A stretch of 64,000 nucleotides of DNA from Mucilaginibacter hurinus (GCF_003324525.1 NZ_QGDC01000001.1:124001-188000), one strand, 5' to 3'. Shown: positions 1 to 9,960, numbered from the stretch's first letter. Numbers and translations are program-made. Notes: generated by a model from the sequence alone, not told the origin.

Positions 1-1
1 C

Positions 2-1834
2 AACCCGGGCATTTATACATTGCCGGCCAATGGCGGTACGCCGCGCCTTATTATCAACAGCGGAATAAGGCCGCAATTTTCGGCTGATGACACCAAGATA
101 TTTTACCAGGGCACCGAAGGCGACAAGAAAGCTTTTAAAGTAACGGATATAACAGGCGCGAATAGACGCACCTTATATACTTCAACTTACGCTACGCAAT
201 TTTGCCCCAGCCCCGATGGTAAGTACATGGCTTTTACGGAGCTTTACAACTGCTATATTACCCCTATGGCCACCAGCGGGTCGGCACAGGATTTATCGGC
301 AACCAATAAAGCTTTGCCTTTAAATAAACTAACCCGCGACGCAGGCACTTACCTTCATTGGAGCAAAGACAGCCAAAAACTGATGTGGACGCTGGGACCC
401 AAATACTATGTAAGGGACATCAAAAATGCTTTCCCTTACACTGACGGCATACCCGACCGAACACCTGCCCCGGATACCAACGCTACCGCGGATATTGGCC
501 TGCGTTTAAAAACCGATGTCCCGCAAGGCAAAATAGCTTTCACCAACGCCCGCATAATTACCATGAAGGGCGAAGAAGTGATAGACAAAGGCACTATTTT
601 GGTTACCGGCAACAAAATAACTTATGTAGGCAAAGTTGCCGATATACCAGTACCCGCCGATGCCAGGGTGTATGATATGGCAGGCAAAACCATAATGCCG
701 GGCATGGTTGATGTACACGCGCACCTGCGCAGCAGTCCCGACGGTGTATCACCACAACAAAGTTGGAGCTATTATGCTAACCTGGCGTATGGCGTAACCA
801 CCGCGCATGATCCGTCTGCCAATTCTGAAATGATATTCAGCCAGGGCGAAATGCTGAAGGCGGGTAATATGGTGGGGCCGCGCGTGTATTCTACCGGAAC
901 TATATTGTATGGCGCAGATGGCGACTTTAAAACAGTAATCAATAGTTTAGATGATGCGCGGTCGCACCTGCGGCGGCTTAAGGCGCTCGGTGCATTCTCG
1001 GTAAAGAGTTACAACCAGCCACGCCGCGAGCAAAAACAGCAGATTATTGAAGCTGCCCGCGAGTTACAAATGGAGGTAGTACCCGAAGGCGGGTCAACTT
1101 ATTTCCATAACATCGCGATGTTGCTGGACGGGCACACAGGCATTGAACATAATTTACCTGTTTGGCCTTTATACAAAGATGTAAAAGCTTTATGGAACGC
1201 TACGCGCGCTGGGTATACCCCTACCCTTATTGTTGCGTATGGTACCCAGTTTGGCGAAAACTATTGGTATGACCGCACCGAAGTTTGGAAGAATGATCAC
1301 CTGCTAAGCTTTACGCCTCCGTCGGTTATTGATGCCCGGTCGCGCCGCCGTATCACATCTGAGTATGGCGATTACGGGCATATTGATGTAGCCCGAAGTG
1401 TAAAGCAGCTTGCTGATGGCGGCACCAAAATAAATTTAGGCTCGCACGGTCAGCTACAGGGTCTTGGAGCACATTGGGAACTATGGATGCTTGCACAGGG
1501 TGGCATGTCAAACTTACAAGTGTTGCGTTGCGCTACCATGAATGGAGCGGCTTACCTGGGGATGGATAAAGAGATAGGCTCACTGGAACCAGGTAAACTG
1601 GCAGACCTGATTGTATTGAACGAAGATCCGCTGGAGGACATACGTAACAGTGAAACCATAAAATATGTAATGGTAAACGGCCGCCTGTACGACACCGCTT
1701 CAATGAACGAAATTGGTAACACCGAAAAGCCGCGCCTGCGTTTCTGGTGGCAAATGGCCCGCGGCGGCGATATGATAAACCTGCCGGTTAATAATACCGA
1801 AACGTATTTATTTGGCGTGCAGGAAGGCGATTAA
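2..1834 (+). CDS. TolB-propeller/amidohydrolase family protein, C-terminal part (5' end cut by window)
   Basis: The reading frame is open to the left edge (codons run from base 2), so the true start lies outside. The first ~150 visible residues look like the end of a TolB/WD40-like beta-propeller (runs such as SPDGKYMAF and WSKDSQKLMW). A metal-dependent amidohydrolase domain follows: the GTILVTGNKITYVG strand leads into the metal motif DVHAHL, and a later SLEPGKLADLIVLNEDP segment is the usual C-terminal amidohydrolase signature. Proteins of this two-domain type in Bacteroidota are usually about 1,000 residues and often secreted; the substrate is unknown. An internal TTG at base 20 is not a credible start because the propeller continues upstream of it. 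Confidence 0.85.
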   Translation, partial: NPGIYTLPANGGTPRLIINSGIRPQFSADDTKIFYQGTEGDKKAFKVTDITGANRRTLYTSTYATQFCPSPDGKYMAFTELYNCYITPMATSGSAQDLSATNKALPLNKLTRDAGTYLHWSKDSQKLMWTLGPKYYVRDIKNAFPYTDGIPDRTPAPDTNATADIGLRLKTDVPQGKIAFTNARIITMKGEEVIDKGTILVTGNKITYVGKVADIPVPADARVYDMAGKTIMPGMVDVHAHLRSSPDGVSPQQSWSYYANLAYGVTTAHDPSANSEMIFSQGEMLKAGNMVGPRVYSTGTILYGADGDFKTVINSLDDARSHLRRLKALGAFSVKSYNQPRREQKQQIIEAARELQMEVVPEGGSTYFHNIAMLLDGHTGIEHNLPVWPLYKDVKALWNATRAGYTPTLIVAYGTQFGENYWYDRTEVWKNDHLLSFTPPSVIDARSRRRITSEYGDYGHIDVARSVKQLADGGTKINLGSHGQLQGLGAHWELWMLAQGGMSNLQVLRCATMNGAAYLGMDKEIGSLEPGKLADLIVLNEDPLEDIRNSETIKYVMVNGRLYDTASMNEIGNTEKPRLRFWWQMARGGDMINLPVNNTETYLFGVQEGD

Positions 1835-1854
1835 GCCGCTTGCTCTTATCTAAT

Positions 1855-1933
1855 CGTCATTGCGAGGCACGAAGCAATCTCTGAACTTACATAGCATGAC
1901 GGGATTGTTTCGTCGTTCCTCCTCGCAATGACG
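1855..1933. repeat. Palindromic intergenic repeat, copy A
   Basis: The left arm begins CGTCATTGCGAGGCACGAAG and the right arm ends with TCGTTCCTCCTCGCAATGACG, so the two ends pair as a long imperfect hairpin. A degenerate second copy follows at once and a third lies between lysA and lysC. It follows the amidohydrolase gene and precedes the end of the convergent esterase gene. Short palindromic repeats of this kind are common between genes in this family. Confidence 0.75.
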
Positions 1934-1960
1934 CATCGATTAATAAGGATTACTGAAAGC

Positions 1961-2046
1961 CTCATTGTAAGGCACCAAGCAATTTCTAAATTTGAAAGGC
2001 GTAATCACCTAACCAGATTGCTTCGTCGTTCCTCCTCGCAATGACG
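1961..2046. repeat. Palindromic intergenic repeat, copy B (degenerate)
   Basis: The left arm (CTCATTGTAAGGCACCAAGC) has drifted from copy A, while the right arm (GATTGCTTCGTCGTTCCTCC then TCGCAATGACGC) is nearly unchanged. It stands in tandem with copy A, so the two copies fill most of the gap between the convergent genes. Confidence 0.65.
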
Positions 2047-2086
2047 CAATGGGATGACTAATCCCTGATTTACAAAGCCCTGATCC

Positions 2087-3217
2087 CTACTTTACCACCC
2101 ACTCGTAAAATCCGGGGAATGAACCGTTCCACTGCTTCTCGTTATGCTTCTCTCCCTTTAATACCAGGTAGGGAGACTGTGCTGCTGACCCGCCCTTAGC
2201 TTTTATCAGCGCGGCCATCTTTTGCATGTCGGGTACCATTTCCTTGTTTTCTTCATCGCCGCAGGCAAAGTAAAACCGGTTATAATCATTTAGCCGCTGC
2301 TTTTGGGCATAGGCAAAAATATCGGGTGCAAGCCAGTAAGCAGGCGAAAATACGCCCGCGGTGCCAAATACATCAGGATAGGTTAACACTGCATAGGTGG
2401 ATATCAAGCCGCCCATAGAGCTGCCTGCAATTATAGTATGCCGCGCATCGCTCAAGGTACGGTAATTGTCGTCGATGTATGGTTTTAAGTTTTTCACCAG
2501 GAAATCAACATAAAGGCCGCCCTTGCCCTTACCATACTTGGAATCATAAGGATTGTACTCCGATATACGCTCGTTTCCGCCATGATCAATGCCTACAATA
2601 ATGCATTGTTTAGCTACCGGGAACTTGTCCATAATCTCGTCAACACCCCACTCGCCGTAACCCGCTGTTGTTTGGTCAAAAATATTCTGCCCGTCGTGCA
2701 TATACAGCACGGGGTATTTACGGCCGGATGTTGTATAATCTGCCGGCAGGTATATCCATATCCGTCGCTGGCGCATTAGTTGCGGCATGTTAAACCTTTC
2801 GGTAAGTATTTTTACATTCGGACTAATGGTATGCACCACAGGCTCGGGCACAAAACCATCCTTCCAGCCGTCGATATTTAAAACGATGGTAGTATCTTTA
2901 CTTATGGTATACTCACGATTGCCTACCTCGCCGCCACGGGCGTTTGACTCTACGCCGTCCCAATCTCCTTTAGTTACCTTTAACTGATGGTTACCGGGCG
3001 TGAGCTTTTGAGTAAGCGTGTACCCCTTTCCGTCGGCTTTTAGCTGCCAATTTTTATCGCCGGGGTTCCAGTTATTAAAATCGCCTGCTATGTACAGGCC
3101 CGGCACAATACCTTCAACTTTAGGGAGTTTACCTGTTTTGAACGTAACATTTACCTGGGCGCGAACAACGTTCGACACAAATACCGATACGATGGTTAAT
3201 AATATTATCTTTTTCAT
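2087..3217 (-). CDS. Secreted alpha/beta-hydrolase (esterase D-like) with N-terminal CBM48/E-set-like domain
   Basis: 376 residues. Residues 1-21 are a signal peptide ending in VVRAQ. Residues ~40-120 form a glycogen-binding/E-set-like fold (LYIAGDFNNWNP). The rest is an esterase D/feruloyl-esterase-like hydrolase with the oxyanion segment MHDGQNIFD, the nucleophile elbow GSSMGG (Ser267) and a probable catalytic His358 in GEKHN. Family members hydrolyse esters on sugars, siderophores or glycans; the substrate cannot be told here. The start has an AGGAAAC ribosome-binding-like stretch just upstream. The citrate synthase terminator lies only ~17 bases upstream, which leaves little room for a promoter. 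Confidence 0.85.
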   Translation of the reverse strand: MKKIILLTIVSVFVSNVVRAQVNVTFKTGKLPKVEGIVPGLYIAGDFNNWNPGDKNWQLKADGKGYTLTQKLTPGNHQLKVTKGDWDGVESNARGGEVGNREYTISKDTTIVLNIDGWKDGFVPEPVVHTISPNVKILTERFNMPQLMRQRRIWIYLPADYTTSGRKYPVLYMHDGQNIFDQTTAGYGEWGVDEIMDKFPVAKQCIIVGIDHGGNERISEYNPYDSKYGKGKGGLYVDFLVKNLKPYIDDNYRTLSDARHTIIAGSSMGGLISTYAVLTYPDVFGTAGVFSPAYWLAPDIFAYAQKQRLNDYNRFYFACGDEENKEMVPDMQKMAALIKAKGGSAAQSPYLVLKGEKHNEKQWNGSFPGFYEWVVK

Positions 3218-3226
3218 GTTTCCTGG

Positions 3227-3255
3227 AAATAAAAAACCCGGAGGATATCCGGGTT
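3227..3255 (-). terminator. Intrinsic terminator of citrate synthase gene
   Basis: Perfect 8-bp inverted repeat (AACCCGGA / TCCGGGTT, loop GGATA), followed on the minus strand by a T-rich tract. It sits between gltA and the same-strand esterase gene. Confidence 0.8.
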
Positions 3256-3323
3256 AAATATAAATGAAATATTATGCTTTAAAAGTTTACCTCTATCCGC
3301 TTTTTGAGGGCAGGCGAGGCTAA

Positions 3324-4610
3324 CTATCTCTTGTCTATGTCCACATATTCCCTGTTTACCTCGCCGGTATATATTTGGCGCGGCCTGCCAATCGGCTCTT
3401 TATTCTCCTTCATTTCCTTCCACTGCGCTATCCAGCCGGGTAAACGGCCCAGTGCGAACAATACGGTAAACATGTCAGTAGGGAAACCTAATGCGCGGTA
3501 AATGATACCTGAATAAAAATCGACATTAGGATATAACTTACGTTGAACAAAGTACGGATCCTTTAAGGCTACTTCTTCCAGTTTTTTTGCAATTTGCAGC
3601 ACTTCGTCGTCTATACCCAGTTTCTCTAATATATCGTCGCAGGCTTTCTTTATGATCCTGGCGCGCGGGTCGAAGTTTTTGTAAACCCGGTGGCCAAAGC
3701 CCATCAGGCGGAAAGGATCGTTTTTATCTTTGGCTTTAGCTATCCATTTATCAGTATCGCCACCATCCTGCTGTATTTTTTCAAGCATTTCAATAACGGC
3801 CTGGTTGGCACCACCATGTAACGGCCCCCACAGGGCCGATATACCTGCAGATAATGAAGCGTAAAGATTTGAATCAGACGAACCCACTATGCGCACCGTT
3901 GAAGCCGAGCAGTTCTGCTCATGGTCGGCATGCAGTATCAGCAACTTATTCATGGCATCTACTATCACCGGGTCTATCTCAATCTCCTCGGTACGCTGCC
4001 CAAAGGTCATGTACAGGAAATTGGTAACATAATCGTATTTATTACGCGGGTAGATATACGGATGACCGAGAGATTTTTTATATATCCATGATACCAGGGT
4101 CGACATTTTCGCCAGCGTTTTTACAATGCTCAGGTTTACTTCCTGCGCTGTTTGATTAGGCTTTAATGAGTCGGGGTAAAAAGCCGACATGGCACATACC
4201 AACGACGACAACTGCCCCATTGGATGAGAACCCTGCGGGAAACCGTCAAAAAACTTTTTCATATCTTCCTGTACCAGGGTATGGCGGCTAAGTTGATATT
4301 GAAAGTCCTTTAACTGCTCGGCAGTAGGCAGGTCTCCATATATCAGCAAATATGCTACCTCAATAAAGGTTGATTTTTCGGCAAGCTGCTCAATGGAATA
4401 GCCACGGTATTTCAAAATACCTTTTTCGCCATCCAAAAAAGTTATCGCGCTTTTGGTGGCGCCGGTATTTTTGTACCCGATATCAAGGGTAACATAACCG
4501 CTTTGATCCCTGAGCTTAGAGATGTCAATTGCTTTTTCATCTTCTGTACCCGTTATTACCGGAAGCTCGTATGTTTTATCACCTATTATTAATTGTGCAG
4601 TATCAGACAT
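3324..4610 (-). CDS. gltA: Citrate synthase
   Basis: 428 residues, the usual length of the hexameric type II bacterial enzyme. It condenses acetyl-CoA and oxaloacetate at the entry of the TCA cycle, in the cytoplasm. The catalytic triad is visible: His265 in WGPLHGGANQ, His307 in MGFGHRVYKNFDP and Asp364 in PNVDFYSG. The N-terminal beta domain carries the typical FLDGEKGILKYRGYSIEQLA segment. The start at 4610 is supported by a TACATTTG promoter box about 24 bases upstream. It is divergent from the hybrid sensor kinase gene and ends at its own terminator. Confidence 0.97.
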   Translation of the reverse strand: MSDTAQLIIGDKTYELPVITGTEDEKAIDISKLRDQSGYVTLDIGYKNTGATKSAITFLDGEKGILKYRGYSIEQLAEKSTFIEVAYLLIYGDLPTAEQLKDFQYQLSRHTLVQEDMKKFFDGFPQGSHPMGQLSSLVCAMSAFYPDSLKPNQTAQEVNLSIVKTLAKMSTLVSWIYKKSLGHPYIYPRNKYDYVTNFLYMTFGQRTEEIEIDPVIVDAMNKLLILHADHEQNCSASTVRIVGSSDSNLYASLSAGISALWGPLHGGANQAVIEMLEKIQQDGGDTDKWIAKAKDKNDPFRLMGFGHRVYKNFDPRARIIKKACDDILEKLGIDDEVLQIAKKLEEVALKDPYFVQRKLYPNVDFYSGIIYRALGFPTDMFTVLFALGRLPGWIAQWKEMKENKEPIGRPRQIYTGEVNREYVDIDKR

Positions 4611-4633
4611 AGGAAAATTTAAGTGTATTGCAA

Positions 4634-4641
4634 CAAATGTA
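4634..4641 (-). promoter_or_regulatory. Candidate -7 box (TACATTTG) for gltA
   Basis: A perfect match to the Bacteroidota TAnnTTTG element on the minus strand, predicting a 5' leader of about 20 bases for citrate synthase. A clear -33 TTG at normal spacing was not found. Confidence 0.5.
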
Positions 4642-4747
4642 AATAAATCTGCGTATTAAATGGCCTACAAACCCTTTGCTTTTGTAAATTTTATAGTGAA
4701 AAACACCACCAGTTTAGTTTCAACCACATATTTTTGACCTGCAACAC

Positions 4748-7700
4748 ATGTCATTCAATAGCCGCCTTGTTTTACTGATACATACCGATCACAGTATCTA
4801 CAGACTGCTGCTTATTGCTATGGTAATTGCAAGCCCGGCGTTATATTTTTTATGTCATAATCAAACTTTTACCTCTTTTGACTCTTTCGCTCTTCGCATT
4901 ATCAGCAGCCTGCTATGTCTGGTAACGCTGGCACTTTCATTTTTGCCCAACAGGGTGTTTTATAAGGCAGCACTTTATATTACTATTGCATCTTTTATAG
5001 TGGTAAACAACCACATATTGCTCCGCGAAAATGCTTTCGCCCCTATTTATACATTCAGTTCGCTAATCATTTTCATGGGCATGGTGTTTTTTTGCAAACG
5101 GCGTTATGAATTTGCCGGCTTAACCATACTCAATACCGCTGCGGTGTTGCTTGCTTATTTCGCGGCTAAGCGGCCCGATATAGGGCTTGCATCATTAGGC
5201 ATATTACTGGCAACCTTTACTACTATAGCTTATATAAGCTTTATAGTACGCAAGGTGTACCGGCTAAAGTTTAAAAAAGCTGTTGCAAACTTAACCCAGC
5301 TCAACCATTCGCTGATGCATAATCAGCAAAAGTTACAGGAAAGCCGCAACCAGTTACATGCCGTTATCAACTCAATAAATGATATTGTTTTTGAAGTTGA
5401 CGAAAACCGCACCTGCATTAATGTTTGGTACAATGAGCAAAACCCGTTACATTTTAACCCTAAAGAACTGGTTAACAAAAGGTTGCAGGACGTTATCGGC
5501 AAAGAAAAAGCCGAGCCTTTTATTGTTGCCTTTGATTATGTAGCAATGCATAAAAAGCCAACCTCCTTTGAGTTCCATTCAGTTTTTGGTGCTGATAAAT
5601 GGTTTATGGCGCGGATGACCCCTCTTTTTGATAAGGAAGGACGTTACACTAAAAAGGTGTGCATAGCCATATCAGATATATCAGGGCAACGAAAATATGA
5701 ACAGGCATTAAAACAAAACGAAGACCTTTTACATGAAGCACACTCAATAGCCCGTATAGGCAATTGGTGGTATGATGGCGATACCCGCGAGTATTATTGG
5801 TCAAGCACCCTTTACTCTCTGCTTGAGATAGACAACGTGCCCGATGGAACCGATAAATTCAATTACTACTTAAACCTGGTTCACCCTGATGACCTGGAAA
5901 ATACAAAAAACTACTTCTCCAGCAAAAACACCAGTGCAGCACCTACGTTTGAGCATAAGCTGATAACCCCGCGTGGCAATTTAAAGTACATAAAAGTTAT
6001 AAGGGGCGAAGTTGTACATCATAATAGCGGGCGTTTTAAACGTATATCTGGCATTATGCAGGATATAACTGAAATCAGGCTTTCAGAAAAGTCGGCCAAG
6101 GTTAGCCAGGCGGAATTGATTGAGGCCCAAACAATAGCCAGAATAGGCAACTGGAAGTGGGATGTGGTGCAACGAACGCTTTCATGGTCAGACGAGTTAA
6201 ATAATATATATGAAACCAGCCATGTAAAAAACCACGCAAATAATTTTGTTAAGGTGTTTTTAAAATTTGTGCATCCGGCTGACAAACACATTCTGAAAAA
6301 ACTTATTAAAAGCCCTGCCAGCGTAACCAACACCTCTTACGAGTACCGCATAATAACACCTAAGGGCCATATAAAACATTTAAGCATTATAGTGGGCAAA
6401 CTACTTACCAGGGATGGCAGCATCCGTAAAATAATTGGCACCATACAGGATATAACCGAACGTAAAAAGGCCGAACTTGAGGTAAAAAGGAGCGAAAGTA
6501 AGTATAAGCTGGTGTTAGAGAGTGTTAAACTTGCGGCCGTAACCGTTAGCGGCGATGGAGTTATAATGTTTTGCAACCGCTACCTGGCGGACCTGCTTGG
6601 CTATGAGCAGCAAGAAATAATTGGATTGCACTGGATAGATAATTTTATACCTGAAAATTTCAAAGAACTGCTGCGTAACTCGGTAAGCAACAGATCGGTA
6701 CGTACACATTTTACTAACCCTGTGATTTGCCGTAATGGCGAGCAGCGTGTGATACGATGGCAAAATACCCTAAGTTTTGACGAATTTGGTAATATAAGAG
6801 AAATAACCGCCATTGGCGAGGACGTTACTGACCAGCAGAAGGCCACGCAGGAATTAATATCAGCAAAGGAGCACGCCGAAAAATCATCCCGTTTTAAATC
6901 GGAGTTCCTGTCAACCATGAGCCACGAAATACGCACGCCCATGAATGCCGTGATAGGTACAACTAACCTGCTGCTGAGCGAAAATCCAAAACCTGAACAG
7001 CTTGAATACCTCAATACACTTAAATTCTCTGGCGAGAACCTGCTGGCGATTATTAATGATATATTAGATTATAATAAGATAGAAGCCGGCAAACTTGAAT
7101 TGAATAAATCCCCGGTAGATATCAATCAACTTGCGCAAAAAATAAAGCGTTCGTTTGAGTTACGCGCCAGGCAAAAAAACATCGAGCTCAAGTTATCAAC
7201 CGATAACAATTTACCGCAATTTGTATTAGGCGACCAGGTGCGTATAAGCCAGATACTTAACAACTTAATAGGCAACGCTGTAAAATTTACCGACAGAGGC
7301 AGTGTAGGCATAAATATTGACAAAACCGGCGAAGGCTTTAAGCAGGCCAGTATTAAGTTTACCATTACCGACACGGGAATAGGCATATCACCAGAAAAAC
7401 TGAACGTAATTTTTGATCCTTTTGTGCAGGAAGCCCAACTGCACAACTACGGCGGCACCGGCCTGGGCCTGGCTATTACCAAGCGGCTTGTGGAACTGCA
7501 CGAGAGCCGGATTGGTGTATTTAGCGAACCGGGTATAGGTACACGTTTTACGTTTACGATTAACTTTGAAATTGCCGAACAGCCCGACAAGGCGACAATG
7601 ATACCAGCAGAGACGCTGAAAGACTTATCAGGGCTAAGAATACTTGTAGTTGACGATAATAAAATGAACCTTTTTATAGCGACCAAATACCTGCGTAAAT

Positions 7701-8017
7701 GGAATGCTAAGGTTGATGAGGCACTTAACGGCCAAGTAGCGCTTGATATGGTTGAAAGCAATAACTACCACCTGATTATTATGGATTTGCAAATGCCGGT
7801 GATGGACGGGTTTGAAGCTACCAGCGTTATCAGGCAAACCAATACCACTATACCTATTATTGCGCTTACAGCCGATGCTATGCCTGATACCCACGCCAAA
7901 GCGTTTGCCGCCGGCATGAATGATTATCTTACCAAGCCATTTTTGCCCGAAACGTTATTTGAAAAAGTATCAAAACATACTGTTAAACCCTCGGATGTTG
8001 GGGTAGTACAGCGTTAG
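4748..8017 (+). CDS. Hybrid sensor histidine kinase (TM, 4 PAS, HisKA, HATPase, REC)
   Basis: 1,089 residues. Residues ~10-180 hold about six hydrophobic membrane segments, followed by a short coiled coil. Four PAS domains lie at about 200-315, 332-445, 461-575 and 585-700; the second and third both open with IARIGNW and look like an internal duplication. The HisKA domain has phosphoacceptor His726 (TMSHEIRTPMN), the HATPase has NAVKF, DTGIGI and GTGLGLA motifs, and a C-terminal receiver (about 963-1085) has Asp969/Asp970 and phosphoacceptor Asp1013 (IIMDLQMPVMDG) plus the TKPF lysine. No response regulator or Hpt gene is adjacent; a lone Hpt protein is encoded at 60.8-61.2 kb. Its stop overlaps the stop of the convergent DUF3347 gene by 4 bases. 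Confidence 0.95.
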   Translation: MSFNSRLVLLIHTDHSIYRLLLIAMVIASPALYFLCHNQTFTSFDSFALRIISSLLCLVTLALSFLPNRVFYKAALYITIASFIVVNNHILLRENAFAPIYTFSSLIIFMGMVFFCKRRYEFAGLTILNTAAVLLAYFAAKRPDIGLASLGILLATFTTIAYISFIVRKVYRLKFKKAVANLTQLNHSLMHNQQKLQESRNQLHAVINSINDIVFEVDENRTCINVWYNEQNPLHFNPKELVNKRLQDVIGKEKAEPFIVAFDYVAMHKKPTSFEFHSVFGADKWFMARMTPLFDKEGRYTKKVCIAISDISGQRKYEQALKQNEDLLHEAHSIARIGNWWYDGDTREYYWSSTLYSLLEIDNVPDGTDKFNYYLNLVHPDDLENTKNYFSSKNTSAAPTFEHKLITPRGNLKYIKVIRGEVVHHNSGRFKRISGIMQDITEIRLSEKSAKVSQAELIEAQTIARIGNWKWDVVQRTLSWSDELNNIYETSHVKNHANNFVKVFLKFVHPADKHILKKLIKSPASVTNTSYEYRIITPKGHIKHLSIIVGKLLTRDGSIRKIIGTIQDITERKKAELEVKRSESKYKLVLESVKLAAVTVSGDGVIMFCNRYLADLLGYEQQEIIGLHWIDNFIPENFKELLRNSVSNRSVRTHFTNPVICRNGEQRVIRWQNTLSFDEFGNIREITAIGEDVTDQQKATQELISAKEHAEKSSRFKSEFLSTMSHEIRTPMNAVIGTTNLLLSENPKPEQLEYLNTLKFSGENLLAIINDILDYNKIEAGKLELNKSPVDINQLAQKIKRSFELRARQKNIELKLSTDNNLPQFVLGDQVRISQILNNLIGNAVKFTDRGSVGINIDKTGEGFKQASIKFTITDTGIGISPEKLNVIFDPFVQEAQLHNYGGTGLGLAITKRLVELHESRIGVFSEPGIGTRFTFTINFEIAEQPDKATMIPAETLKDLSGLRILVVDDNKMNLFIATKYLRKWNAKVDEALNGQVALDMVESNNYHLIIMDLQMPVMDGFEATSVIRQTNTTIPIIALTADAMPDTHAKAFAAGMNDYLTKPFLPETLFEKVSKHTVKPSDVGVVQR

Positions 8018-8538
8018 TTTTTCAACACTTCTTTAACTACACCACACTCTAGCATCGCATCGCCAAAATAAGGGTTACGTATCTCCTCTTTATCTGATAG
8101 CCAGTAACCGCCTTTATTGTCATTAGCCATAGGACAATATGCAACGTAGGTAGTTGTATTTGTTTTTATGCCTTTGGCCAGTGTTATCACCTCTTTGCTC
8201 AGGGTTAAAAATGCCTCGCGCTGCTCATCAACATTGGTGGTAGCGGCAATTTGCCTGGCCATATTTGCGGCTTCAGCACATCCTTTTACATCTATAAGTT
8301 CCTCTTCAAGTACAGCCGCCGCTTTTTGCCCGGCAGCGCCGTCAGATTTTACCAATTCGTTTTTAAGGGCTATGTAAGAGCTTAAAACTTTGCTAACATT
8401 GCCCGAATCCGGTAATGCCGCGTCGGCCTGTTTCGCGGTATCGGTAAGCGCGTCGGTACTTTGGTTGGATGATGGCTGGTTACAGGCCGTAGCTGCAAAT
8501 AATGCGGTGCATACTGCAATGGTGAATATTTTTTTCAT
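8014..8538 (-). CDS. DUF3347-domain lipoprotein
   Basis: 174 residues from the ATG at 8538. Longer upstream in-frame sequence exists, but the lipoprotein signal MKKIFTIAVCTALFAATAC begins here. After an S/T/A-rich linker, residues ~45-174 match the DUF3347 pattern, ending in AYCPMAND, WLSDKEEIRNPYFG and MLECG. This domain occurs alone or at the end of Bacteroidota copper/heavy-metal efflux proteins, and its Cys, Met and His positions suggest metal binding (inference). It follows the MacB-type permease gene with a 16-base gap, so the two are probably co-transcribed. Confidence 0.85.
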   Translation of the reverse strand: MKKIFTIAVCTALFAATACNQPSSNQSTDALTDTAKQADAALPDSGNVSKVLSSYIALKNELVKSDGAAGQKAAAVLEEELIDVKGCAEAANMARQIAATTNVDEQREAFLTLSKEVITLAKGIKTNTTTYVAYCPMANDNKGGYWLSDKEEIRNPYFGDAMLECGVVKEVLKN

Positions 8539-8554
8539 GATAGTAAAGTTAAAG

Positions 8555-9802
8555 TTAATTAGAACGTATTGCATCAACAGGCTTAAGTCTTGATGCGCCA
8601 TACGCAGGTACTATCCCCGAAATTATGCCTATTGATACAGATATCAAAATACCCTGGATAATATTCTGCGTGCCAAGTATGATTTCGAGATCTGAAAATC
8701 CGCTAACAGCCAGCGTACCTAAATACACAAAAAACAGCCCTATAGCGCCTCCCATCAGGCAAAGCACAACTGCTTCAATTAAAAATTGCAGTAAAATAAA
8801 ATAGTTTTTGGCACCCAGAGATTTTTGTATGCCTATAATGTTGGTACGCTCTTTAACAGAAACGAACATGATATTGGCTATACCAAAGCCGCCTACCAGT
8901 ATTGAGAAACCACCAATAACAACCCCTGCTAGATTAACTATGCCAAAAAGCTGATCTAACTGGTTTGACACCAATGTTGATTTATTAAGCGCAAAGTTAT
9001 CTTCTTCACCCGGTTTTAATCGCCTTATCGAACGCATCAGGCCCTGCAATTCGCTTTCAACCTCTGCCTCCGGCACCCCTTCTTTTCCCTTTACCACTAT
9101 AGATAAATGATAATTTGGGTTTTTAAGATCAATAAGGTTGCGTACAAAGTTTATGGGCAGCAATATCTGCTTATCTGCCGATGTTTCCAGCAAATCCTGC
9201 CCCTCCTTTTTAAATACGCCGATAACCGATACGTTACGGCCCATTATCTTTATCTTTTTCCCGATAGCGTTGCCCGCCGGAAAAAGATGCGCCGCTATAT
9301 CATGGCCGATGATGGCCGCGGGTGCGCCCGTACGCGATTCTACTTCGGTAAAAAAACGCCCCTCGGCGTACTCATAGGTCCAGGTTATGTTATGATCGTG
9401 CGATACGGCGTAAAGTACGGCACCGCTAACGGTATTACTTTTATATTTTACCTTACGCTGCTCAATAAATACCTCAAAGGATACGCCCGCCGCGGTTTGA
9501 CTGCGCCTTTTCAATTCTTCAAAATCACGCTGGCTCGGCACGGGGCGCTGCATATACTTCCACCATGGGTAATCATTGCCAAACATCCACGGCCATTTTT
9601 GTATGTAAATGCTGTTGTTACCTAATTTATCTACACTGGCTTGTAAATTGCTGCGCAACGTATCAACAGCCGAAAACACAGCGATGATGGTAAATATGCC
9701 GATGGTTACGCCCAGTAACGACAAAATGGTGCGCAGCTTATTTTGGGTAAGTGCATCATAGGCAAACAAAAAGCTCTCGCGCAGAAGTTTTAAAAATATC
9801 AT
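8555..9802 (-). CDS. MacB/FtsX-type ABC transporter permease
   Basis: 415 residues. One N-terminal membrane helix (~20-45, TILSLLGVTIGIFTIIAVFSA) is followed by a periplasmic MacB_PCD domain (about 50-275) and three C-terminal helices of the FtsX domain with the characteristic ERTNIIGIQKSLGAK segment and the ending RLKPVDAIRSN. Such permeases work with a MacB/LolD-type ATPase in mechanotransmission or lipoprotein/substrate export. No ATPase gene is adjacent; a matching orphan ATPase is at 38.3-39.0 kb. It precedes the DUF3347 lipoprotein gene, probably as an operon. Confidence 0.92.
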   Translation of the reverse strand: MIFLKLLRESFLFAYDALTQNKLRTILSLLGVTIGIFTIIAVFSAVDTLRSNLQASVDKLGNNSIYIQKWPWMFGNDYPWWKYMQRPVPSQRDFEELKRRSQTAAGVSFEVFIEQRKVKYKSNTVSGAVLYAVSHDHNITWTYEYAEGRFFTEVESRTGAPAAIIGHDIAAHLFPAGNAIGKKIKIMGRNVSVIGVFKKEGQDLLETSADKQILLPINFVRNLIDLKNPNYHLSIVVKGKEGVPEAEVESELQGLMRSIRRLKPGEEDNFALNKSTLVSNQLDQLFGIVNLAGVVIGGFSILVGGFGIANIMFVSVKERTNIIGIQKSLGAKNYFILLQFLIEAVVLCLMGGAIGLFFVYLGTLAVSGFSDLEIILGTQNIIQGILISVSIGIISGIVPAYGASRLKPVDAIRSN

Positions 9803-9926
9803 ACCGGCAACTGTTAATTTTTAGACAATGTTGTTACCGTTTGGTTACATTGTTTACAAATTAAATATTTAACAAGGTAACACAAAGCGCCCTAATACCT
9901 GTTAAATATTACTAATAAATTTTTCG

Positions 9927-9934
9927 TACATTTG
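9927..9934 (+). promoter_or_regulatory. Candidate -7 box (TACATTTG) for queA
   Basis: A perfect TAnnTTTG match 26 bases before the queA start, predicting a leader of about 20 bases. The upstream -33 element is not clear. Confidence 0.55.
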
Positions 9935-9960
9935 CGCCCTGAAAATCCAATAATATTAAT

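Noticed and set aside
8539..8601. Longer start for the DUF3347 gene
   Set aside because: The 21 extra residues overlap the end of the upstream permease gene and precede a clean lipoprotein signal.
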